From Paraburkholderia largidicola (lineage in GTDB: Bacteria > Pseudomonadota > Gammaproteobacteria > Burkholderiales > Burkholderiaceae): DNA of 64,000 nucleotides. The stretch spans positions 248,001-312,000 of the forward strand of contig NZ_AP023174.1 in the NCBI RefSeq assembly GCF_013426895.1. The letters run 5' to 3'. The translations under genes were made by a program, and so were the position numbers. The notes below the pieces were generated by a model. It saw only the letters and a program-made list of their open reading frames with translations. It did no database searches and was not told where the DNA came from. This document shows positions 38,883-48,095 of this stretch, piece after piece; the first letter of the stretch is position 1; every line of letters begins with the position of its first letter.

Positions 38883-39311
38883 GCTTGTTGCGAGTCCAGT
38901 GAGGCAGTCCGATGAAACGGGGCAGCGCCGCGAACGGCGTGATGCAAGACCGTCGACGGCGTGGAAAACGCTTGAGCGCCCGATGCGCGACGCCCGCGTG
39001 AGGCTGCGGCGGCGCGGCAAGGCAGCCAACGTTTCGTGGCACGGGCCGTGGCGACAGTCTGCAGCACGCGCAGCCGCGACGCAGCGCAGCGTGCCCGGCC
39101 GCACGGCAGCGAGCTTTTTCCGTCAATGTCGGATTTTAGCAGGTGCTAATATGTCCAATGAGATGCCCAGCAAGGGCCGTGGCCCGCCAGCCTGCCGTCG
39201 ACTGACAGGCGGGCGTGTCAACGGAACCCGTGCGGCTGGTTGTTGCGATGTCGCGAGTGTCCTGCGGCTGGCCGCGCGAGAAGCCAACATAACGAAAAGG
39301 GAACCGTCATC
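38883..39311. other. 429-nt divergent intergenic region between argS and DUF1840 gene
   Basis: No gene is convincing here. It should contain the promoters of argS (leftward) and the DUF1840 gene (rightward). A short stem CCTGCCGTCGACTGACAGGC is at about 39191-39210. I see no repeat or riboswitch. Confidence 0.4.
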
Positions 39312-39638
39312 ATGCTGATTACTTTCAAATGCCGCTCCGCACCCGATGTAGTGATGCTGGAGAATCTCGCCCAATATTTGCTGGGCATCATCGGCAAGCG
39401 GCTCGGCGAACGCGGTGTGATCAATCACGACGAACTGGGCGTGGCGATCTCGAAGCTTGAAGCGGCCATCGTCACGGACAAGCAGGAACGCGCTGAGCAT
39501 GAAGGCCACTTCCACGAAGGGGAAGAAGGCCACGAGCACCACGAGATTCCGATTGGTCTCGCGCAACGGGCATATCCGTTCCTCGACATGCTGCGCGCGG
39601 CGCAGAAGGAAAATACGGATATCGTCTGGGGCCTGTGA
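39312..39638 (+). CDS. DUF1840-family small protein
   Basis: This 108-residue protein matches DUF1840 from betaproteobacteria: MLITFKCRSAPDVVM at the N-terminus, a helix with LLGIIGKRLGERGVI, and IPIGLAQRAYPFLDMLRAA at the end. Between them is a His/Glu-rich patch (HEGHFHEGEEGHEHHE, about residues 73-88) that could bind metal. The function is unknown. AAGGGAAC upstream of this ATG is a likely ribosome site. It is divergent from argS and followed by a terminator. Confidence 0.88.
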   Translation: MLITFKCRSAPDVVMLENLAQYLLGIIGKRLGERGVINHDELGVAISKLEAAIVTDKQERAEHEGHFHEGEEGHEHHEIPIGLAQRAYPFLDMLRAAQKENTDIVWGL

Positions 39639-39776
39639 AGCGAGGCGCAAGCGTGCGCAGCGTGCGTCGAGCGGCGGCCGTTCCGGCGCCTCTGCCGGGT
39701 GTGATTGGCCGTCGCTTTCGTGGCGACGCGGAGCGCACATCGCGTCCGGTCAGGCCCGGCCTGTGAGCCCAGAAGC

Positions 39777-39806
39777 AAAAAAGCCCGTCGTCTGACGGGC
39801 TTTTTT
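39777..39806. terminator. Bidirectional intrinsic terminator
   Basis: A perfect stem AAAAAAGCCCGTC / GACGGGCTTTTTT with a GTCT loop lies between the convergent DUF1840 gene and a small secreted protein gene. Confidence 0.92.
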
Positions 39807-39825
39807 GTTTGCCGCGCCGCGAGCC

Positions 39826-40032
39826 TTACTGGCTCGCGCCTTGCGGCGCGGTCGCGGGAGCGGATGCGCCGTTCTTGGTCTTTTTCTTTTTCGGCTTTTT
39901 CACGTGTTTGACGGTGGGCGGGGAGTACGAACTCACCGCGCTCGATCCGCCCGGCGCCTGAGGCTGGGCCTCGGTGACGGGTGCAATGGCGGCAAGCGAT
40001 AACGCGGTCAACATCAGCGTCAGCTTCTTCAT
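39826..40032 (-). CDS. Small secreted basic protein, unrecognised
   Basis: This 68-residue product has a clear signal peptide (MKKLTLMLTALSLAAIAPVTEA, cleavage after residue 22). The short mature part is a lysine-rich core (VKHVKKPKKKKTKNGAS) between Ser/Pro/Ala/Gln segments. GGAG 10 nt before the ATG is a good ribosome site. No domain is recognised; the basic patch could bind anionic envelope polymers. An ATG-less extension upstream (start at 40059) is rejected. Confidence 0.7.
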   Translation of the reverse strand: MKKLTLMLTALSLAAIAPVTEAQPQAPGGSSAVSSYSPPTVKHVKKPKKKKTKNGASAPATAPQGASQ

Positions 40033-40211
40033 ACGATTTTTCTCCGTTGACGGTTGCAAGTCGTTGAGCCGACGCGTTTTTACGGTCGCGTCTGGCGGGT
40101 CGGCAAGTAATGCCCGCTCAGTCTACAAAGCCGAAAATATTCGCTGTGCTTTCAACTGAAAATATTCAGCCTACGGCCAGCGATATAGTCCTGCCGGCCG
40201 CCGTCCGTGTC

Positions 40212-42929
40212 TTACAGCAACGGCGCGAGCGCCCGTTCGGCATCCGCCTTCGACAGCGACATGCGCTGCGCGTAGTCCTCCAGCTGATCCTGGCCGATCT
40301 TGCCGACCGAGAAATACGTGCTGTCGGGATGCGCGAGGTAGAAGCCGGAGACGCTTGCCGCGGGCAGCATCGCCAGCGATTCGGTGACGCTCATGCCGAT
40401 CTCGCCCGCTTGCAGGACGTCGAACATGTCGCGCTTGACGAGGTGATCCGGGCATGCCGGATAGCCGGGCGCCGGACGGATGCCGCGATACTTCTCGCCG
40501 ATCAGTTCGTCGTTCGACAGGGTTTCGTTGTTCGCGTAGCCCCACAGGTCGCGGCGCACGCGCGCGTGCATCGCTTCGGCGAACGCTTCCGCGAAACGGT
40601 CGGCGAGCGCCTTCAGCATGATCGCGCTGTAGTCGTCGTGATCCTGTTCGAACTGCTTTTCCTTCGTGTCGACGCCGAGTCCCGCCGTGACCGCGAACAT
40701 GCCGATGTAATCGGCGACGCCCGAGTCCTTCGGCGCGATGAAGTCGGCCAGCGACCGGTTCGGGCGCATCACGCCGTCCACCACGGGCCGCACGCTTTGC
40801 TGGCGAATGTTGCGCCACGTCAGCGCGACTTCGGTGCGCGAATCGTCCGTGTAGATTTCGATGTCGTCGTCATTGACGGTGTTGGCGGGCAGCAGCGCAA
40901 TCACGCCGTTCGCCGTCAGCCAGCGGCCCTGGATCAGGCGCGCGAGCATCGACTTCGCGTCCGAGAACACGCGCCGCGCCGATTCGCCGACGATTTCGTC
41001 GTTCAGGATCGCGGGATACGGACCGGCGAGATCCCACGTCTGGAAGAACGGGCCCCAGTCGATATAGTTCGCGAGCTCGTTCAGATCGAAGTTCTTGAAC
41101 ACGCGCCGGCCGATGAACTTCGGCTTCACCGGCTGATAGCCGCTCCAGTCGATCTTCGTTTTGTTCGCGCGCGCTTCGGCGAGCGTGACGAGCGGCAGCG
41201 CCTTCTTGTTCGCGTGCTGATCGCGGATGCGGTCGTAGTCGGACTTCAGTTCGTCGAGATACTTCGTCGCGCCTTCGTCGGACAACAGATTCGACGCGAC
41301 CGACACCGAGCGCGACGCATCCGGCACGTATACGACGGGGCCTTCGTAGTGCGGCGCAATCTTCACGGCGGTATGCACGCGCGAAGTCGTCGCGCCGCCG
41401 ATCAGCAGCGGAATCTTCTTGACGCGGAAGTAGTCGTCGCGCTGCATTTCGGACGCGACGTAGGCCATCTCTTCGAGCGACGGCGTGATCAGACCCGACA
41501 GCCCGATGATGTCCGCGCCTTCGACCTTCGCCTTCGCGAGAATCTCGTTGCATGGGACCATCACGCCCATGTTGACCACTTCGAAGTTATTGCACTGAAG
41601 CACCACGGAGACGATGTTCTTGCCGATATCGTGCACGTCGCCTTTGACGGTCGCGATGACGATCTTGCCCTTGGCGCGCACGTCGCCGCCCGCTTCGGCA
41701 AGCTGGCGCTTCTCTTCTTCGATGAACGGAATCAGGTGAGCGACAGCCTGCTTCATCACGCGCGCCGACTTCACGACTTGCGGCAGGAACATCTTGCCCT
41801 GGCCGAACAGATCGCCGACGACGTTCATGCCGTCCATCAGCGGCCCTTCGATCACGCTGATCGGGCGGCCGCCGCCGTCCATGATTTTTGCGCGCGCTTC
41901 TTCCGTATCTTCGACGATGAAGTTCGTGATGCCGTGCACGAGCGCATGCGCGAGACGCTTCTCGACAGGCTGATTGCGCCATTCGAGGTTCTCTTCTTTC
42001 TTCGCTGCGCCCGTCTTGAACTTGTCGGCGCTTTCGAGCAGACGGTCGGTGGCGTCGTCGCGGCGGTTCAGCACGACGTCTTCGACTCGCTCGCGCAGAT
42101 CGGCGTCGAGGTCCGCGTACACGCCGAGCTGGCCCGCGTTGACGATGCCCATGTCCATGCCCGCCTGAATCGCGTGGTAGAGGAACACGGTATGGATCGC
42201 CTCGCGCACCGGGTCATTGCCGCGGAACGAGAACGACACGTTCGACACGCCGCCGCTCACCTTTGCGTACGGCAGGTTCTGCTTGATCCAGCGCGTCGCT
42301 TCGATGAAGTCGACGGCGTAGTTGTTGTGCTCCTCGATACCCGTCGCGATTGCGAAGATGTTCGGATCGAAGACGATGTCTTCGGGCGGGAAGCCGATTT
42401 CATTGACGAGGATGTCGTACGAGCGCTTGCAGATTTCTGTCTTGCGCTTGAACGTGTCGGCCTGGCCTTGCTCGTCGAACGCCATCACGACGGCCGCCGC
42501 GCCATAGCGGCGAATCAGGTTCGCGTGATGGCGGAAGCTCTCTTCGCCTTCCTTCAGCGAGATCGAGTTGACGATCGCCTTGCCTTGCACGCATTTCAGG
42601 CCCGCTTCGATCACCTCCCACTTCGACGAGTCGATCATGATCGGCACGCGCGCGATGTCCGGCTCCGACGCGATCAGATTCATGAAGCGCACCATCGCCG
42701 CTTTCGAATCGAGCATCGCTTCGTCCATGTTGACGTCGATGACCTGGGCGCCGTTTTCGACCTGCTGGCGCGCGACGGCCAGCGCTTCGTCGAACTGGCC
42801 GTTCAGGATCATCCGCGCGAATGCCTTCGAGCCCGTTACGTTGGTGCGTTCGCCAACGTTGATGAAGAGCGTCCCCGAAGTGACGTTGAACGGCTCGAGG
42901 CCGGAAAGGCGCATCGTGTGATCGGTCAT
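40212..42929 (-). CDS. metH: Methionine synthase, folate/cobalamin/reactivation part
   Basis: This 905-residue protein corresponds to E. coli MetH without its homocysteine domain. In order it has the pterin-binding barrel (about 20-290, [16 protein letters not shown]), helical cap (about 320-410), B12 Rossmann domain with GDVHDIGKN whose His433 ligates cobalt, and the C-terminal S-adenosylmethionine activation domain with [12 protein letters not shown]. It transfers methyl from methyltetrahydrofolate through cobalamin to homocysteine bound by the partner protein encoded 72 nt upstream. The split architecture is common in Burkholderiales. Confidence 0.96.
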   Translation of the reverse strand: MTDHTMRLSGLEPFNVTSGTLFINVGERTNVTGSKAFARMILNGQFDEALAVARQQVENGAQVIDVNMDEAMLDSKAAMVRFMNLIASEPDIARVPIMIDSSKWEVIEAGLKCVQGKAIVNSISLKEGEESFRHHANLIRRYGAAAVVMAFDEQGQADTFKRKTEICKRSYDILVNEIGFPPEDIVFDPNIFAIATGIEEHNNYAVDFIEATRWIKQNLPYAKVSGGVSNVSFSFRGNDPVREAIHTVFLYHAIQAGMDMGIVNAGQLGVYADLDADLRERVEDVVLNRRDDATDRLLESADKFKTGAAKKEENLEWRNQPVEKRLAHALVHGITNFIVEDTEEARAKIMDGGGRPISVIEGPLMDGMNVVGDLFGQGKMFLPQVVKSARVMKQAVAHLIPFIEEEKRQLAEAGGDVRAKGKIVIATVKGDVHDIGKNIVSVVLQCNNFEVVNMGVMVPCNEILAKAKVEGADIIGLSGLITPSLEEMAYVASEMQRDDYFRVKKIPLLIGGATTSRVHTAVKIAPHYEGPVVYVPDASRSVSVASNLLSDEGATKYLDELKSDYDRIRDQHANKKALPLVTLAEARANKTKIDWSGYQPVKPKFIGRRVFKNFDLNELANYIDWGPFFQTWDLAGPYPAILNDEIVGESARRVFSDAKSMLARLIQGRWLTANGVIALLPANTVNDDDIEIYTDDSRTEVALTWRNIRQQSVRPVVDGVMRPNRSLADFIAPKDSGVADYIGMFAVTAGLGVDTKEKQFEQDHDDYSAIMLKALADRFAEAFAEAMHARVRRDLWGYANNETLSNDELIGEKYRGIRPAPGYPACPDHLVKRDMFDVLQAGEIGMSVTESLAMLPAASVSGFYLAHPDSTYFSVGKIGQDQLEDYAQRMSLSKADAERALAPLL

Positions 42930-43001
42930 GGTTGGTGTGCGTGTTTCGTTAGTGCGTCAATGCTTCGGGGTGCGCGTGCTGTCAGGCGTGCGTTGAATAG
43001 T

Positions 43002-44075
43002 TCAGGCGGCGTCGCGATACTGGCTCGGCCACTTGCGCGGCTTCACGTCGTTCAGCGCCTTCGCGATCGCGGCGATATGCTCGGGCGTCGTGCCGCAGCA
43101 GCCGCCCGCGATGTTCACGAGACCCGCTTGCGCAAATTCCTTCAGCAGGCCGGAAGTGTCGGCGGGCAGTTCGTCGAAGCCCGTATCGCTCATCGGGTTC
43201 GGCAGACCGGCGTTCGGATAGCACGACACATAGGTGTCGCACAGCTTCGCCAGTTCCGCGATGTACGGGCGCATCAACGCCGCGCCCAACGCGCAGTTCA
43301 GGCCGAACGTCAGCGGCTTCGCGTGGCGCAGCGAATTCCAGAAGGCCTCGACCGTCTGTCCCGACAGAATGCGGCCCGAGGCGTCCGTCACCGTGCCCGA
43401 GATCATGATCGGCAAACGCTCGCCCGTGTCTTCGAACAGTTCGTCGAGCGCGAACAGTGCCGCTTTCGCATTCAGCGTGTCGAAGATCGTTTCGACGAGG
43501 AACAGGTCCGCGCCGCCTTCCAGCAGCGCTTTCGCCTGCTCGTAGTACGCCGTGCGCAGTTCGTCGAACGTGACGTTGCGCGCGCCCGGATCGTTGACGT
43601 CGGGCGAAATGCTCGCCGTCTTCGGCGTCGGTCCGATCGCGCCGGCGACGAAGCGCGGCTTGTCGGGCGTCGAGTACTTGACGCAGGCGGCGCGCGCGAG
43701 CTTCGCCGACTCACGGTTCATTTCGACGGCAAGCTCTTCCATGCCGTAGTCGGCCTGCGCGACGGTCGTCGCGCCGAACGTGTTCGTCTCGATGATGTCC
43801 GCGCCCGCCGCCAGATACTGTTCGTGAATCTCGCTGATGATCTGCGGCTGTGTGATCGACAGCAGTTCGTTGTTGCCCTTGATGTCGCGCGCGTAATCCT
43901 TGAAGCGCTCGCCGCGATAGGCGGCTTCGTCGAGCTTGTAGCGCTGGATCATCGTGCCCATGGCGCCGTCCAGGATCAGGATGCGCGATTCGAGCAACGC
44001 GGGCAGGGCCGCGCCGCGCGTATAGGCGGTGCGCGGGCTGACGGCTGACGGGGCTGACGTGACGGGCTGGTTCAT
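43002..44075 (-). CDS. metH: Methionine synthase, homocysteine-binding part
   Basis: This 357-residue homocysteine S-methyltransferase barrel holds the zinc thiolates Cys261 (FGLNCALG), Cys326 and Cys327 ([11 protein letters not shown]). [18 protein letters not shown] is the usual first strand and [15 protein letters not shown] a conserved loop. It ends where the E. coli MetH homocysteine domain ends, so it is the first half of a two-gene methionine synthase with the gene 72 nt downstream. A lone BhmT/MmuM role is less likely given the neighbour. Confidence 0.95.
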   Translation of the reverse strand: MNQPVTSAPSAVSPRTAYTRGAALPALLESRILILDGAMGTMIQRYKLDEAAYRGERFKDYARDIKGNNELLSITQPQIISEIHEQYLAAGADIIETNTFGATTVAQADYGMEELAVEMNRESAKLARAACVKYSTPDKPRFVAGAIGPTPKTASISPDVNDPGARNVTFDELRTAYYEQAKALLEGGADLFLVETIFDTLNAKAALFALDELFEDTGERLPIMISGTVTDASGRILSGQTVEAFWNSLRHAKPLTFGLNCALGAALMRPYIAELAKLCDTYVSCYPNAGLPNPMSDTGFDELPADTSGLLKEFAQAGLVNIAGGCCGTTPEHIAAIAKALNDVKPRKWPSQYRDAA

Positions 44076-44172
44076 GGTCTGATCGGGCTCGTGCCGGGCG
44101 GACCGGCTTTTTCGGGAAACTCAATATTGTAGCCGCATGGTCGCGGACCTGCCGCCCGCGGCGGACCTGGGC

Positions 44173-44219
44173 GGCGCGCGGCGGTTGGCGGCAGCCTGGC
44201 GCGAAGCGCTACTTCCGGC
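44173..44219 (-). promoter_or_regulatory. Possible degenerate S-adenosylhomocysteine riboswitch
   Basis: On the minus strand, about 100 nt before metH, the order GGAAG-TAGCGCT, CCAGGCT, then AACCGCC-GCGCG resembles the SAH riboswitch core as I remember it (GAGGAGCGCU, CCAGGCU, AACGGCGCUC). The first stem would have 6 of 8 pairs. The loop stem is short and the pseudoknot pairing is imperfect. This is suggestive only. Confidence 0.2.
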
Positions 44220-44289
44220 GCAGCTAGCGAAACGGAGCGCCCCGGCGTTTCGCGCCGCGATATCCGCATAAAGCGCCAGCCGGCCGCAT

Positions 44290-44328
44290 AAAAACGAAAA
44301 ACCCCGCCCGGCGCGAGGCCGGGCGGGG
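44290..44328 (-). terminator. Intrinsic terminator after the DUF3567 gene
   Basis: On the minus strand an 11-bp GC-rich stem (CCCCGCCCGGC / GCCGGGCGGGG) is followed by TTTTTCGTTTTT. It separates the DUF3567 gene from metH downstream. Confidence 0.9.
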
Positions 44329-44366
44329 TCGATGGGACGTGTCGCCTGGAGGATGGCGCCTGTCGA

Positions 44367-44624
44367 TCAGTGAAGAATGACCGGCTGGTTCATCAGGCTG
44401 TCGAATTGACCGAGAAACTCGTCAACTTCGTCGAGCGTCGGTTCGTCTTCGATCAGTTTCTGCACGTGTTCGCGAAAACTGGCTGCCATCGCACCGTCGA
44501 TGTAAATCTCGCGCTGCGTATTCTTGTCGACGATCTCATACCCGCCGGATAGCATCGAGAGATGGCCGTCTTGCGGCGGGAACTCGACGACACAATAGTT
44601 GGGGCTGTTGTAGATCATTTGCAT
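44367..44624 (-). CDS. DUF3567 small protein
   Basis: This 85-residue acidic protein is recognised as DUF3567 from Burkholderiales by MQMIYNSPNYCVVEF at the N-terminus. HLSMLSGGYEIVDKNTQREIYI and a C-terminal acidic helix (EDEPTLDEVDEFLGQF) follow. It has no signal or membrane segment and its function is unknown. It forms a single-gene unit with its own terminator. Confidence 0.88.
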   Translation of the reverse strand: MQMIYNSPNYCVVEFPPQDGHLSMLSGGYEIVDKNTQREIYIDGAMAASFREHVQKLIEDEPTLDEVDEFLGQFDSLMNQPVILH

Positions 44625-44741
44625 GGCGACACTCCTTATTTCCGATGGCTCCGGGCCAGTGTTGCACCGTAGATGGAGCCCTTGGTTTGGAATTCAAGGG
44701 GTGGGTCCGGCCTGACGCTTTGAATTCTCCGGACCTATCGG

Positions 44742-45530
44742 TTAGACCCGTTTTTGCAAAAACGATTCCAGCAAAGCGGTGAAACGTTGCGACTGTTCGA
44801 TCGGTGCGAGGTGAGCTGCGTCCAGCAACTCGAACTGCGCGTTCCGGATGGCATTCGCAATTTCATGTGTAGCAGCAGGTGGCGTGCCTGCGTCGTGGCG
44901 TCCAGCCACAGTGAGAGTAGGAAGATCAATCTCGCTCAGTCTACTGCGCACATCGAAATCGCGCAGCGCAATGCACGCTTGCGCGTAACCTTCAGACGAA
45001 GTGTTCTCGAATACCTCCCGAATCGGTTCGACCACCTCCGGATGCGCGTTGCGAAAACCCGCCGTGAGCCAGCGTTCCATCGTTGCCCCGGCCAGCGCCG
45101 CGACGCCTTCGTTACGCGCCTTCGCCCCGCGCTGCTCCCATACGGCATGACCGTCCGAAGGCGTGGCGGCGTGCGTGTCGGCGAGCGTCAATGTTTCGAT
45201 GCGTGCCGGGTTATCCAGCGCGAACTGTTGCGCAATCATCCCGCCCATCGACATTCCAACAATATGCGTTTTCTCAACGCCAAGCGCATCTAGCAACATG
45301 TGTAGATCCTGCGACAAATCTGCAACACGAAATGGCCCGTCTGATACGCCCGTTTGACCGTGACCGCGCACGTCGTAGCGCAAAACCGTGTAGTCGTCCC
45401 GAAAATAGCCGGCGAGCTGATCCCAGATCGACAGATCGCCGCCAAGCTGATGAATGAACGTGAGCCATGGACCACCGCCCTCGTTGCTCAGGACGTAGCG
45501 CGTATCGATGCCATTCACATTGATTTGCAT
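44742..45530 (-). CDS. Alpha/beta hydrolase, 3-oxoadipate enol-lactonase-like
   Basis: This 262-residue hydrolase has IHQLGGDLSIWDQLAGYF and RYDVRGHGQT in the N-terminal half. Nucleophile Ser94 is in VGMSMGGMIAQ, the acid in AGRHDAGTPP and the His in DAAHLAPIEQ. The sequence resembles PcaD, which opens 3-oxoadipate enol-lactone in the beta-ketoadipate pathway, but no pca gene is nearby. Base composition is visibly less GC-rich than the neighbours, so the gene may have been acquired. The ATG at 45530 is preferred to the longer upstream frame. Confidence 0.82.
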   Translation of the reverse strand: MQINVNGIDTRYVLSNEGGGPWLTFIHQLGGDLSIWDQLAGYFRDDYTVLRYDVRGHGQTGVSDGPFRVADLSQDLHMLLDALGVEKTHIVGMSMGGMIAQQFALDNPARIETLTLADTHAATPSDGHAVWEQRGAKARNEGVAALAGATMERWLTAGFRNAHPEVVEPIREVFENTSSEGYAQACIALRDFDVRSRLSEIDLPTLTVAGRHDAGTPPAATHEIANAIRNAQFELLDAAHLAPIEQSQRFTALLESFLQKRV

Positions 45531-45732
45531 GCGGACTCCATAAGTGATGTCGCAATGAAATAACGAACGGATACGGCAGTTCACCCGATTCGAGTTCATC
45601 GGTTTCGCATGAACCGCCGGCGCGCACCAGCGCGCTTATTCGTGCGATTCATGCGAGCCGTGGAAGTTTCGGATGTGCAGTGTGTGTCGCCCCGGTTTCA
45701 GAGTGTCCTCCATTGCGAAGGACCTGTTCGCG

Positions 45733-46962
45733 TCAGGGCTTTTCCGGCCCTGCGCCTGGATCGGTGACGGAAGGTTGGGAAGGGGCGGGTGGCGTGTCGT
45801 CGGACGAAGCGGCATGCTTGCCGTTTGCATCCGGCGGCGCGATCTTGCCGCGCCATACGAGTTCTATCTGCGTGCCGTTCGGCTCGGTTTGCACCAGACG
45901 CGCAGGCAGCCAACCGAGCGATGGCGCGAGCCACACGTCGATACGACGGCGGTCGCCTTCGCGGCGCGGCAGGCGCATGAAATGGCGCGCATCGATGATG
46001 CCCTGATCGGTGCGCACCGATTCGTCGCCTATCGTCTCGATCGGCCAGATTTCGCCGCTGTCGTTGTCGGTCACGAAGAACTGGCGCGTGACGCCTGGCT
46101 GATACGCGTCAGGGTCGCCGCGCACCAGACTGGCGAGTTGCATCACCATGCTGAAACGGTCTTGTGCGCCGTCCTGCAGCGGCAGCGTATTTGGCGTACG
46201 CGAGAAGCCGATCTGTTTCGTGTCGCGATGGAAGGTGGTGATGTCCTCGCCGCGCCGGCCGCGTTTTTCGATGTACTGATCAGGCGCGAGGCCGAATGCA
46301 TCGACATGTCCGTGGCTCGAATAACTGAACGTGCCGACGAACGGCAGCGGCACCGACACGATCATGTCGTACGAGCGGCCATCGCTCGACCAGTGGATCG
46401 TGCCCGGCTGATTGCGCACGCCGTTGTAGAACGTGTCGTATTGCAACTCGCCTGAGGGCGGCACGGAGAATTTCACGCCTGGCGCAGCATGTGGCGCGTT
46501 GCCTTGACCGACAGCATTGGCGTTGGAATGGGTCGTTCCCGTTGCGGACGACGCAACGCCTGGCGCTGAAGCGGCAGCCGAAGCATCCGCAGGCGCGCTC
46601 GCCGGTTCAGTTGCGGCTGCTGTTTGAAGCGGCTTATGGCCGGGTTGCGTGGCCGTCAACACATGTTCGCGCGGCGCTCGCGCGACGCGTTTCGGCGCCG
46701 CAGGCGTCGCCTTCGCGGGCGGCGGCGAACCGGCTGCCTGTGTTTCGATGCGCTCCGGCTTGAGCAGCGCGACCTGCACGGGAACGTGCTCAGGCGACAC
46801 CGGTTTGAAGGTGTCGTGATGCCGCTCGAACCACTGCGCTGCGATGAAGTGCGCGCCGACGACAGTCACCAGCACACCCGCCCAACGCAAGCGCGACGAG
46901 CGGCGCTGTGCGGCAGCAAGGCGAGCCGGCGTGACAGAACGGGGAGCGGCTGGAGACGACAT
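45733..46962 (-). CDS. DUF3108 membrane-anchored protein with proline-rich linker
   Basis: This 409-residue protein has an N-terminal membrane helix (about residues 28-45, WAGVLVTVVGAHFIAAQWF), then a long Ala/Pro/Thr-rich stretch to about residue 150. The C-terminal DUF3108 beta domain (LQYDTFYNGVRNQPGTIHW to IELVWRGK) follows. DUF3108 proteins are periplasmic and related in fold to outer-membrane lipid-handling proteins, but their role is not established. The layout recalls TonB-like spacers. The ATG at 46962 is used; a TTG 33 nt upstream is unlikely. Confidence 0.85.
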   Translation of the reverse strand: MSSPAAPRSVTPARLAAAQRRSSRLRWAGVLVTVVGAHFIAAQWFERHHDTFKPVSPEHVPVQVALLKPERIETQAAGSPPPAKATPAAPKRVARAPREHVLTATQPGHKPLQTAAATEPASAPADASAAASAPGVASSATGTTHSNANAVGQGNAPHAAPGVKFSVPPSGELQYDTFYNGVRNQPGTIHWSSDGRSYDMIVSVPLPFVGTFSYSSHGHVDAFGLAPDQYIEKRGRRGEDITTFHRDTKQIGFSRTPNTLPLQDGAQDRFSMVMQLASLVRGDPDAYQPGVTRQFFVTDNDSGEIWPIETIGDESVRTDQGIIDARHFMRLPRREGDRRRIDVWLAPSLGWLPARLVQTEPNGTQIELVWRGKIAPPDANGKHAASSDDTPPAPSQPSVTDPGAGPEKP

Positions 46963-47052
46963 CGGAAGAGGCAATATCCTGAAGGCGGGGCGCAAGCCTG
47001 TGAGCGTTTGAACACGATTCGACCGCGCACGGCCGTCACGCGTTCCTCACGC

Positions 47053-47955
47053 TCATCGAGGCGTCGGACTATACCCGAGTTCATACGACAGCTTCTGCGC
47101 GCAATCGCGCAGCGCCGTGTCGACTTCGCCGCCCCACGCGATATCGAACGCGCCCTCGTGACCGAGCGCGATCAATCCAAGCGCGAGATCGCCGGTCGAA
47201 TCGAACACAGGTGTGCAGAACGCGTGAATGGTCGGCAGCAACATGCCTTCGACGCGCGCCGAGCCATGCGCGCGCACGTCCTCGAGCACGCGTTCGACAT
47301 CGTCCGGCGTGCGCGGACTGTTGGCTGCCGCCCAACGCTGTGTATCGGCCAGTTCGCGCGCGATCATCGCGGCCGTCTTGCTGCGCGGCAGATATGCGGC
47401 GAACAGCAGACCCGTCGCCGAACTCAGCATCGGCATCACGTCGCCGAGTTTCAGCGACGCCTTCGCGGGATAGCTCGATTCCATCCAGTGCACGACAGTC
47501 GGCCCCTGATTACCCCACACGGCGATGCCGACCGTCAGATCGAGCCGGTCACGCAATTCGGCCAGCGCGATGCGCGCGAGCTTCACGCCGTCGACGCGCG
47601 CGAGCCGCGCCAGGCCTAGCTGCAACGCGAAGCCGCCAAGCTCGTAGCGGCCCGTCAACGGGTCCTGCGCGACGACGCCCAGACGCTGAAAACTCACCAG
47701 ATAACGGTGCGCTTTCGCCGGGCTCATGCCCGCGCGCTGCGCGAGATCACGCAGCATCATCGCGCGCGGCTCGTGCGTGAGCACGTCGAGCAGACGGAAC
47801 CCGACTTCGATCGACTGGATGCCCGAGCGCAGTTTCTCCTCGCCACCGTCGTGCTCGCTGTCGTGCTGGTCAGCGGCATCGTCGTCGGCGGGATCGAGCG
47901 TTTCGGCGGCGTCGGCATCCTTGCGGATCGAACTGGAACGGGCGGTCGGAGGCAT
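47053..47955 (-). CDS. IclR-family transcriptional regulator
   Basis: This 300-residue regulator has an acidic, disordered N-terminus (about 1-45), then the IclR winged helix (SIEVGFRLLDVLTHEPRAMMLRDLAQRAGMSPAKAHRYL). The GAF-like effector domain follows, with SSATGLLFAAYLP and the LGLIALGH core. It is divergent from the FAH-family hydrolase across 140 nt, which it probably controls. IclR proteins of this neighbourhood often govern aromatic-acid degradation. The start at 47955 is one of several in a long open frame; GGAGGC overlaps it. Confidence 0.88.
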   Translation of the reverse strand: MPPTARSSSIRKDADAAETLDPADDDAADQHDSEHDGGEEKLRSGIQSIEVGFRLLDVLTHEPRAMMLRDLAQRAGMSPAKAHRYLVSFQRLGVVAQDPLTGRYELGGFALQLGLARLARVDGVKLARIALAELRDRLDLTVGIAVWGNQGPTVVHWMESSYPAKASLKLGDVMPMLSSATGLLFAAYLPRSKTAAMIARELADTQRWAAANSPRTPDDVERVLEDVRAHGSARVEGMLLPTIHAFCTPVFDSTGDLALGLIALGHEGAFDIAWGGEVDTALRDCAQKLSYELGYSPTPR

Positions 47956-48095
47956 AGGCAGTGGTTGAACGGTGAACGTTAAAACGGCGCGAACGTGGCA
48001 ATGCCCATCACGTGCTTGAAGCGTCCGTTTGGGCCGCGCCGATTCACCATCGTAGAATAGATTCCTCTTATCGTCATCCACATGCCTTTTCCGCC

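Noticed and set aside
37236..38915. A 559-codon plus-strand frame across argS
   Set aside because: Antisense shadow of argS with no recognisable motif.
42930..43001. Split metH as a frameshifted pseudogene
   Set aside because: The two genes are separated by 72 nt at a domain boundary and each has its own start; all key residues are present in both halves.
40110..44048. A 1312-codon open frame on the plus strand across both metH genes
   Set aside because: It is antisense to two clearly recognised proteins. High GC removes stops from the opposite frame, and the product is Arg/His/Val-rich without domains.
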